A stretch of 6,037 nt of DNA, taken from assembly GCA_023409675.1 (NCBI GenBank), contig JAEYRC010000398.1:1-6037 (forward strand), given 5' to 3'. This DNA comes from Bacteroidota bacterium (GTDB lineage: Bacteria; Bacteroidota; Bacteroidia; Chitinophagales; Chitinophagaceae). Of the stretch, positions 1 to 5,195 are shown in pieces. The notes under the pieces are model-generated. The model searched no databases and was not told where the DNA came from. It was given only the letters and a program-made list of their open reading frames with translations. How positions within the stretch are numbered: position 1 is the first letter of the stretch; the number at the start of each line of letters is the position of its first letter. The position numbers and the translations under genes are program-made.

Positions 1-1232
1 GGATCAAAATCTATTGTACCGCTTATGAATCCTGTAATATAGATATTCTGTTGAATGTCAACCACCATTCGTCGCGGTAAACAACTGCCGTATTCTGAAC
101 CAATCTGGTCAAATGTCGCAACATCCAAAAGATTTCCTTCAGCATTTAATTTTATCAGAACGGCTGCGTCATATTGATTATTGATAGTGACAAAATGTTG
201 ACCCGGTCCGGGATCCATATCCGCCTCATGCCCGATAATGCCTAAAGCGTAAACAGTACCATCATTTCCAACCGCCACATCGGTACCCGTTTCGCTTTCG
301 CTACCTGCAAAAATGTCTACCCATACAAAATCGCCCTGAGCGTTTAACTTCAGAATATAAAAGTCATAGCTTTTGCTGGAAATGATATTTTCATTAGGAC
401 CAGGATCAAAGTCGAAAGGCCCATTGAAGCTTCCCGCGATATATACATTGTGGAAAGCATCAACATCAAGTCCCATATTTTTTGTATGGAAATTATTTAA
501 AGAACTTGTGCCTTCGATACTTCTTGCCCAAATTAAATTTCCATTGGAGTCCAGTTTTGTAATATACCCACTTGTTAAGCTTTTACCTTGCAGCAGATAA
601 GTGCCGGGTCCGGGGTCAAAATCGCAATTGCCGGAAAAGTCACCTGTTAGATAAATATTATTTAGCAGATCGCATTTCACATCTGCAATATTAGAACCCG
701 AATATACCACAGATGAGTTACCGAATTGTCTAGCCCATATAAATTCACCTGCACTATTTAATTTTACTATAAATGCCTGCATGTGAGCAGTAGAAGTTAT
801 ATTATAAACAGCGGGACCAGGATCAAAATCAACTGTATTGTTGAAAATACCGCCAACGATTACGTTGTTATCGCTGTCAATTACCAGGACATCCGAAGCT
901 GGGCCGGTATCGCCGGGACCACCAAATTGCTTAGCCCAAATAAGGCTTCCGTCAAACTTATATTTAGCGACAAATGCATCTTTTCCTCCTATCGGAGATA
1001 ATGAGTATACGCCTGATCCCGGGTCAAAATCTGTCGGAATTCTTAATTCAGAAGCGATATACACATCATTATTCTTATCGACACTGATTTCTATATTACC
1101 AAATTCTACATAGGTAGGGATTTGTATTGCCCATAAAAAATCACCTTTCGGACTAAGTTTAGCAATATAAATGGCTCTGTTTGCCCAATTATCCGCTGTT
1201 AGTGTGAAAACGGCAGGCCCGGGATCAAAATC
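1..1232 (-). repeat. Seven ~200-bp coding repeats marked by a DFDPG loop
   Basis: The sequence GGATCAAAATC, or a close variant, recurs at 2, 211, 403, 613, 820, 1021 and 1222 on the plus strand. It encodes D-F-D-P on the minus strand. Spacings of 192-210 bases are all multiples of three (64-70 codons). The DNA between these anchors has diverged strongly, so this is an old protein-level repeat and not a recent tandem duplication. The D-x-D-x-G arrangement would suit a turn or a calcium-binding loop, which is inference. Confidence 0.85.
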
Positions 1233-1502
1233 TACCGTGTAATCAAAAAGTCCTGCAGAATATACATTTCCCAATTGATCCACAGCTATTGATCTGCCAT
1301 TGCTATACAGAGAAGGATTATATTCGTTATGCTCTTCAAAACCCTTAGCCCATTCAAATACAGGAAGCTGAGCGGCAGCACCCTTAAATGCTGTTAGAAA
1401 AATTAAGATGCTAAAATAGTTTTTTATTAATCTTGTCCTACTAGCTGCATTTGCTAATCGCGGCGAAAATATTAAAATTACTTTCTGTGCTACGTTAATC
1501 AC
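1..1502 (-). CDS. Secreted SBBP/beta-propeller-type repeat protein, 3' end outside window
   Basis: An open frame of 500 codons runs from GTG at 1502 off the left edge without a stop. Residues 25-44 form a signal peptide (R-L-I-K, then a hydrophobic core SILIFLTAF, then AAA before Q45). The rest is built from 64-70-residue repeats. Each has a WA-x-x-F strand (first at W51), a segment like VDQLGNVYSAG, a DFDPGP loop and an IAKL-type strand. DFDPG-type loops begin at residues 91, 158, 225, 294, 364, 428 (DMDPG) and 498. This pattern fits SBBP-like extracellular beta-propellers of Bacteroidota, whose precise role is usually unknown; adhesion or binding is inference. Such proteins often end in a type IX secretion tail, which would lie outside the window. 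The start is uncertain: TAA at 1511-1509 blocks any upstream ATG, and GTG 1502 is the only standard start before the signal peptide, giving an unusually long 27-residue n-region. Confidence 0.85.
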   Translation of the reverse strand, partial: MINVAQKVILIFSPRLANAASRTRLIKNYFSILIFLTAFKGAAAQLPVFEWAKGFEEHNEYNPSLYSNGRSIAVDQLGNVYSAGLFDYTVDFDPGPAVFTLTADNWANRAIYIAKLSPKGDFLWAIQIPTYVEFGNIEISVDKNNDVYIASELRIPTDFDPGSGVYSLSPIGGKDAFVAKYKFDGSLIWAKQFGGPGDTGPASDVLVIDSDNNVIVGGIFNNTVDFDPGPAVYNITSTAHMQAFIVKLNSAGEFIWARQFGNSSVVYSGSNIADVKCDLLNNIYLTGDFSGNCDFDPGPGTYLLQGKSLTSGYITKLDSNGNLIWARSIEGTSSLNNFHTKNMGLDVDAFHNVYIAGSFNGPFDFDPGPNENIISSKSYDFYILKLNAQGDFVWVDIFAGSESETGTDVAVGNDGTVYALGIIGHEADMDPGPGQHFVTINNQYDAAVLIKLNAEGNLLDVATFDQIGSEYGSCLPRRMVVDIQQNIYITGFISGTIDFD

Positions 1503-1548
1503 TATTCCTTATTTTATTATGTTTCTGTTCCATAATTTCAAGTTGATA

Positions 1549-1556
1549 TAAATGTA
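1549..1556 (-). promoter_or_regulatory. Possible -7 element of the repeat-protein gene
   Basis: On the minus strand this reads TACATTTA, matching the Bacteroidota -7 consensus TAnnTTTG except at the last base. It lies 46 bases before the GTG start. The nearest TTG that could serve as a -33 box is only 14 bases further upstream, against the usual 19 or so, so the call is weak. Confidence 0.22.
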
Positions 1557-1850
1557 TACTCATACACAGGCAATTATACGTTAAACCTTTCTTACGAGAT
1601 CTATGCAATTTGTCTTCATCTATTTTTCCTACCCGAATAGCATGAACATGCAGCTAGTCTTAGAGGCTTGGCGTTATGGCTTATCTTTTTGTTCATCTGC
1701 CCACAAATGAAGACCAATACTGATATGCAGTTAAACGGCTAAAACGACTGTTTATTTCATAGTATCAAGCTGGAACTGTCGAGAACGGTAGATGCTACTA
1801 ATTGCTCCAATATCCTGTTATTATAGCGCCAAACTCATTTATTACCTGCC

Positions 1851-1915
1851 ATGGCGAAAATATAAGCATATTTCATCATGGCCTATAAAAAAATACTCCA
1901 TATCTTTTTCGCCAT
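1851..1915. repeat. 10-bp perfect inverted repeat with 45-base spacer
   Basis: ATGGCGAAAA at 1851-1860 is the exact reverse complement of TTTTCGCCAT at 1906-1915. The left arm overlaps an 8-bp palindrome, GCCATGGC, at 1848-1855. It is not followed by a T-run. It could be a chance feature, a protein-binding pair or a trace of a lost element. Confidence 0.4.
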
Positions 1916-2210
1916 TGTTTTCCTCGCACGACCTGAGCCAATCAATCACTAATCAGGTTGAAATCAATTCTTTCATCGAAAGGTTTAAATTCTTTTATAT
2001 TTTTTTGTACGGAAAGTTCATTCTCCTTCTTGTTTTTTGCGTCACCAGATATTGTGTCACCAAATTATTTACATCTGGGGTTCGAGCAAATCACTAAAAT
2101 CAGGATGGGGTGTATCAAACTGAGACGAGTTTTCAGGAAATGGTGCGTGCACAACATTCCATTGAACAGGGCCTTCCAAGAAGTCAGGCCATGAAAGCAG
2201 TAAAATCCTG

Positions 2211-2230
2211 GTGCTTAAACCTGCTTAAAC
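2211..2230 (+). repeat. 10-bp near-perfect tandem duplication
   Basis: GTGCTTAAAC is followed directly by CTGCTTAAAC, nine of ten bases alike. It lies immediately before the first frame handover of the broken gene. Removing one copy does not restore the better downstream frame, so it does not by itself explain the break. Confidence 0.6.
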
Positions 2231-2772
2231 CCCTCTCGGAACGCAACTCGGAGACCTGTTTGCAAACCAGGATTTTTTGCCCAAACTTTTTCCAAACAAT
2301 ATCTCTTTAAGTCCCGAGGACAGTATTGAAAAGATTAAAAAGATTTTTGACCTCAAATCGCTGTCTAGTGATGGACACGAGATTCCTGGCGTGAAAGAAA
2401 TCCGAAGCGCACTTTCAAAGGTTGCGAAACATGACATTCTTAATGCTCTGACCATCGTTGCTCCCCATACTCACTGGCCCATTGAGTCGCCAATGATTTA
2501 TACTTATGATGAAAAAGCCGAAGGATACTTAATTGGCCTGCATCCGATTAATCCTGATGAAGTCTATAAACCAGTAACATTCGTTTTTAGTAAAGATGGG
2601 ATTCTTCCTTACGAGTGGTCAGATTCACTGTGCATATCGACACGCACCAACTCAGTGAAACGATCGACCTACTGAAAAATTTGAACACTAACCAGTGGAT
2701 CCATAATTGGCCATTAGGTATTTCTATAAATTTTCGATTCAAAGAAAATTTGTTTGCTCATTCGATAGGAAG

Positions 2773-2821
2773 CATGGAAGTGCCTGTTGCCGGTTCTTCC
2801 GACGAGCATCGATGCTCCATG
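2773..2821. repeat. Cluster of nested inverted repeats, including a 14-bp palindrome
   Basis: Within 49 bases there are three pairings: CATGGA at 2773-2778 with TCCATG at 2816-2821; GGAAG at 2776-2780 with CTTCC at 2796-2800; and the perfect palindrome GAGCATCGATGCTC at 2804-2817. The cluster sits in the last codons of the broken gene. It is flanked by direct copies of AGGAAGCAT at 2767-2775 and 2828-2836. The arms partly compete for the same bases, so not all can pair at once. Confidence 0.45.
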
Positions 2822-2853
2822 ATATTCAGGAAGCATTAAAATCATTTCAAAAT

Positions 2854-2875
2854 AACATCGGTAGTTGATGTTTTT
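2854..2875 (+). terminator. Weak intrinsic terminator candidate after the broken gene
   Basis: AACATC (2854-2859), a 7-base loop and GATGTT (2867-2872) form a perfect 6-bp stem; the T-run spans 2871-2875. The stem is A+T-rich and therefore weak. Its position, 14 bases after the TAA at 2837-2839, supports that stop as the original gene end. Confidence 0.38.
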
Positions 2876-2888
2876 CGGAACATTTTTG

Positions 2889-2983
2889 CTAATCTCCCTA
2901 GCCCACAAATATTTCCCCATTTACCAAATTCTCCCTAATTTTATATACCCTCCTTCCCGTACCAAATATCCTATCTTACAACA
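2889..2983 (+). promoter_or_regulatory. G-depleted, C-rich tract, possible Rho loading site
   Basis: These 95 bases contain only two G residues (2901 and 2959), and 2902-2958 has none, with about 22 C in 57. C-rich, G-poor, unstructured RNA is the classic character of Rho utilisation sites. The tract follows the weak hairpin and precedes the lipoprotein promoter region, where termination of upstream transcription would make sense. The function is inference. Confidence 0.28.
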
Positions 2984-3009
2984 GACGGGCCTTTGATCAG
3001 GCATGGAAC

Positions 3010-3017
3010 AATATTTG
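3010..3017 (+). promoter_or_regulatory. Possible -7 element of the lipoprotein gene
   Basis: AATATTTG differs from TAnnTTTG only at the first base and is followed by C, a common context. It lies 37 bases before the ATG at 3055. A TTTG at 2992-2995 is only 14 bases upstream, shorter than the usual -33 spacing, so confidence is low. Confidence 0.25.
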
Positions 3018-3054
3018 CTACAAACTTGCATAAATCATTCTAATACATTTAAAA

Positions 3055-3750
3055 ATGAGTAAGTACCTTTTACGTTTATCAGCCTTCGTATTTCTGGCTA
3101 CTTTTGTGGCCTGCTCTAAAGCGGATACCGTTCCGTCCGCACCGGAAGCGACTATTAATTACGGCTTAATGCCCGGCACCGGAATCATGGGTACGGAAAC
3201 AGTTTCCGGTACAGAGGATGAAGCTTATGGCGTATTTAGCTGGACGGGCGGCATGGCCGCGGTTTCCGAAATTCATATCGAAACCCGGGGAGCGATCAAA
3301 AACAGCTATTCCAATACCGTTCCTCAGGTAATTGACCTGTTCGCCGCCTGGAATAACCTCGGCAGTATCAAAGTACCGGAAGGCACTTACGACAGCATCG
3401 AATTCCGGATCGTTTTCGCTCCTACCGCAACACATGAGGCCCTGAATATGAGCGGTACCTTTGAGAAAAACAATACAGTGCTGCCTATTAATGTGATCAT
3501 CAATGAAAAGGTCGACCTGAGCTTTGTAAAGAATACTCCCACCAAACTCGAGGCCAATATAGATTATAATGCCGCCGGTTCCATGGCTTTAACCTGGCTG
3601 GCCAAAAATGTTGATGAACAAAAACTCTGGTCAGCGGAAAAAGTTAATGGCACCGTGGTTATTTCAAAAACCGTAAATGCCGACTTGTACGCATTTATCT
3701 GGCAATTGCTGAATCAGGGTGTATTGAAAGTGGATGTTGATAAACTATAA
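3055..3750 (+). CDS. Lipoprotein, DUF4382-like
   Basis: This is a complete 231-residue product. Residues 1-19 are a lipoprotein signal peptide (K3, R7, hydrophobic core) ending in a lipobox F-V-A-C, so C20 should be lipidated; S-K-A-D follows. The mature part is beta-rich and has no membrane segment. Residues 92-123 (IDLF, then IKVPEGTYDSIEFRIVF) resemble the segment of DUF4382-type envelope lipoproteins in which a short strand leads into a P-x-G-x-Y turn and an R-containing strand. VEKVDLSF-like strands near 151-157 continue the pattern. The family assignment is by eye only; no enzymatic residues are evident, and the function is unknown. ATG 3055 is the only start placing the signal peptide at the N terminus. 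The gene is alone in its unit: a strong terminator follows 21 bases after the stop. Surface exposure versus periplasmic retention cannot be decided. Confidence 0.88.
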   Translation: MSKYLLRLSAFVFLATFVACSKADTVPSAPEATINYGLMPGTGIMGTETVSGTEDEAYGVFSWTGGMAAVSEIHIETRGAIKNSYSNTVPQVIDLFAAWNNLGSIKVPEGTYDSIEFRIVFAPTATHEALNMSGTFEKNNTVLPINVIINEKVDLSFVKNTPTKLEANIDYNAAGSMALTWLAKNVDEQKLWSAEKVNGTVVISKTVNADLYAFIWQLLNQGVLKVDVDKL

Positions 3751-3771
3751 ATTAAACAAGTTTTTATAAGC

Positions 3772-3798
3772 GGGCTGATACTCTCAGCCCTTTTTTTT
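3772..3798 (+). terminator. Intrinsic terminator after the lipoprotein gene
   Basis: GGGCTGA (3772-3778), a 5-base loop and TCAGCCC (3784-3790) form a perfect 7-bp, G+C-rich stem followed by eight T residues (3791-3798). It lies 21 bases after the TAA at 3748-3750. It separates the lipoprotein gene from the next three-gene unit. Confidence 0.9.
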
Positions 3799-3870
3799 AT
3801 CCCTCCCGAACCGGTCAATTAAAATAACCTTAATAAACGCTAAAGTCCCATCACAGCAAACCCGGCACCG

Positions 3871-3878
3871 TATTTTTG
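3871..3878 (+). promoter_or_regulatory. Bacteroidota-type -7 element of the three-gene unit
   Basis: TATTTTTG matches TAnnTTTG exactly and sits in the context CCG-element-CA often seen in this phylum. It lies after the terminator and 16 bases before the ATG at 3895, so transcription would begin within about ten bases of the start codon, giving a very short leader. No good TTTG -33 box is visible at the usual distance. Confidence 0.5.
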
Positions 3879-3894
3879 CAGCAATTGTTTATTT

Positions 3895-4485
3895 ATGGTA
3901 AAATTTTATGTACGCATATTCCTGATCCTTATCGTTCTGTCGACCGGCTTCAGTCTACAGGCCAATGCCCAGTTAAAGATCGAACGGGAATACCGCATCA
4001 AAGCGGAACTGGTTCCCCAACAGGCGGTGACCTATATACGCGACCTGTTTCCCGATTCACGGATCCGCTGGTTTGGGGAGATCAATGCCAAAGGGTATTT
4101 TGTTGAAGCCAAGTTTAAGGCCAACCGCAAAAAGTACAGCATCAAATTCGACTCTACCGGAGTGTTCAAAGATGTGGAAAAGGTGATCCGGTTTAGAAAA
4201 TTAAGTGATGAGCAGCAAAAACTGTTTGAATCTGCACTCGATTCACTCTTTACCCGCTATAAGATCGTTAAGATTCAGGCTCAATGGATTGGGAATGCAC
4301 ATGATATCCGAACATTCCTGCAGGAAGGGACAATTGCTCCTGCTATCGAAAAAAACTTTGAATTTGTGCTGAGGGGAAAAAATGCGGAAGGAACCGCCTA
4401 CCGCGAAATTCTCTTCGATGAATCGGGCAACATCAAAAGGAACGTAAAACTGTCGGAAGGAAACACCAATCACCTACTATTCTAA
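3895..4485 (+). CDS. Secreted PepSY-like protein with two related halves
   Basis: This is a complete 196-residue product. Residues 1-25 are a signal peptide (hydrophobic 9-19, cleavage after A-N-A before Q26), so it is periplasmic or exported. Residues 40-96 match the PepSY-like (BLIP-fold, DUF2874-type) pattern: VPQQAV, FPDS-x-IRWF, then GYFVEAKF, a lysine-rich turn, YSIKFDSTGVF and DVEK. Residues 117-185 repeat the pattern weakly: LFTRYKIVKIQAQWIG, a longer insert, NFEFVLRGK, then EILFDESGNIKRNVK. PepSY-like domains are small alpha/beta folds thought to bind or inhibit envelope proteins; no partner is known here. The gene heads a tight unit, 7 bases before the DUF2490-like gene, behind a good -7 element. 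No Shine-Dalgarno sequence is seen. The family call is by eye. Confidence 0.85.
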   Translation: MVKFYVRIFLILIVLSTGFSLQANAQLKIEREYRIKAELVPQQAVTYIRDLFPDSRIRWFGEINAKGYFVEAKFKANRKKYSIKFDSTGVFKDVEKVIRFRKLSDEQQKLFESALDSLFTRYKIVKIQAQWIGNAHDIRTFLQEGTIAPAIEKNFEFVLRGKNAEGTAYREILFDESGNIKRNVKLSEGNTNHLLF

Positions 4486-4492
4486 TTTTCTA

Positions 4493-5173
4493 ATGAATAA
4501 ATTTCCTGTACTTCTTCTATTGCTATGTATTGGTCAAATTTCGTTTGCCCAGGACAGTTATACCGTGGGCACCCTTCCTCAGCTGAATACCAGTTTTTCA
4601 TTTGAAAAAGACTGGAAACTGAATGCAAAGCTCGAAAGCCGCCAGTTCCTCTTTCAGGGACTAAAGGGTCAGGCATTGAAATACGATCCCGAATACGAGC
4701 GCGCCGACCTGGAAATGGTCCTTACCCGCAGTATATCTTCCCTGACATCCGCCGGCGGCGGTTACCTGATCCGTCTGGAAGATGGCAAACTCATCCACCG
4801 CATTATACAGCAACTGGCTATCACACAGCGTTTTCCGGCATTCAGGCTGGCACACCGCTTCAGGACCGATCAGACTTTCGAATCCAATGAATATACCGTG
4901 TACCGGCTGCGCTATCGTGCCAGCTTTGAACGCGCGTTGAATGGATTTGAAATTGACCCCAAAGAATTTTACCTGAAAATCAATAATGAATACCTGGGCT
5001 GGATGGAGAACGGCACACCTGATCTCGATATACGCGGCCTGGCGGTAATCGGCTATAATATCTCTGATGACAAGAAACTGGAGACCGGCATTGACTACCG
5101 CGGTGAAGCACTTTTTTCCAAAGATACCGAACACCTGTTCTGGCTGAACATTGCCCTGCATTTAAGTTTTTAA
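4493..5173 (+). CDS. DUF2490-like outer-membrane beta-barrel protein
   Basis: This is a complete 226-residue product. Residues 1-19 are a signal peptide (MNKF, then LLLLLC, with cleavage after S-F-A). The mature chain alternates short amphipathic strands: a WKLNAKLESRQF strand near 41-52, HRIIQQL at 102-108, HRFRTDQTF at 121-129, YRLRYRASFERAL at 137-149, LKINNEYLGW at 161-170 and YNISDDKKLETGIDYR at 188-203. This order (first strand, E/H-R-x-x-QQL, R-F-R, R-L-R-Y, N-E, then a final gap-turn strand) is the DUF2490 pattern. The last residue is F, as expected for a barrel recognised by the BAM machinery. The family's function is unknown; a transport or structural role is inference. It starts 7 bases after the PepSY-like stop and is followed 22 bases later by the TlpA-family gene, so co-transcription is likely. 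Confidence 0.87.
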   Translation: MNKFPVLLLLLCIGQISFAQDSYTVGTLPQLNTSFSFEKDWKLNAKLESRQFLFQGLKGQALKYDPEYERADLEMVLTRSISSLTSAGGGYLIRLEDGKLIHRIIQQLAITQRFPAFRLAHRFRTDQTFESNEYTVYRLRYRASFERALNGFEIDPKEFYLKINNEYLGWMENGTPDLDIRGLAVIGYNISDDKKLETGIDYRGEALFSKDTEHLFWLNIALHLSF

Positions 5174-5195
5174 GTGGCTGATATAATCAGATAAT

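Larger units (their letters stand above)
1503..2097. other. A+T-rich stretch with no supportable gene
   Basis: Between the divergent repeat-protein gene and the broken gene I see no coherent protein frame on either strand. The longest open frames have low-complexity F/L/S/I/K composition typical of A+T-rich noise. The beginning (about 1503-1560) must carry the leader and promoter of the minus-strand gene. A 10-bp inverted repeat lies at 1851-1915. No tRNA or known RNA could be recognised. Confidence 0.6.
2110..2839 (+). pseudogene. Unrecognised gene apparently broken by two frameshifts
   Basis: Three consecutive plus-strand frames each look protein-like and hand over to the next. Frame one starts at GTG 2110 (or ATG 2140) and reads QEMVRAQHSIEQGLPRSQAM, then LNLLKP. 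Frame two, open from 2229, reads GDLFANQDFLPKLFP, then GVKEIRSALSKVAKHDI, VAPHTHWPIESP and FSKDGILPYEWSDSL, and stops at 2675. Frame three, open from 2594, reads HIDTHQLSETIDLLKNL and NQWIHNWPLGISINFRF and stops at TAA 2837-2839. Both handovers step the frame back by one, as single-base losses would, near 2229-2250 and near 2635. Joined, this gives about 240 residues. It has no signal peptide or membrane segment, so it is probably cytoplasmic. I do not recognise the family. It may be a pseudogene, a sequencing error in two places, or (less likely) a recoded gene. A hairpin with a T-run 15 bases after the last stop fits a real gene end. Confidence 0.45.

Noticed and set aside
1670..1885. Plus-strand frame with MAYLFVHLPTNEDQY and later VIIAPNSFITCHGENI
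   Set aside because: It is interrupted by several in-frame stops and by unconvincing sequence between them; no family was recognised.
1942..2064. Minus-strand 40-codon stretch (SGDAKNKKENELSVQKN and KEFKPFDERIDFNLISD)
   Set aside because: It looks somewhat protein-like, but it has a stop just upstream, no start codon and no matching continuation. It could be a gene relic but cannot be supported.
2070..2077. TACATCTG as a -7 element for the broken gene
   Set aside because: It is one mismatch from TAnnTTTG, but no -33 box at a suitable distance is present, and the gene itself is disrupted.
2074..2095. GGGGTTCGAGC resembling a tRNA T-loop
   Set aside because: The flanking bases do not form a T-stem and no acceptor or anticodon arms fit upstream.
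1792..2097. Open frame of 101 codons on the plus strand
   Set aside because: Its composition is F/S/I/Y/K-rich with no recognisable domain, as expected from A+T-rich noncoding DNA; a second overlapping frame at 1958-2194 looks equally random.
2273..2278. Run of six T as a programmed -1 slippery site
   Set aside because: The heptamer is not in the correct phase for tandem slippage, and the downstream frame already looks coding well before this point.
2225..2455. Minus-strand open frame opposite the broken gene
   Set aside because: It is a shadow: the plus-strand frame here has clearly better amino-acid balance and continues in context.
4661..5161. 166-codon minus-strand open frame inside the DUF2490-like gene
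   Set aside because: It is a shadow of a well-supported plus-strand gene with signal peptide, barrel pattern and operon spacing.
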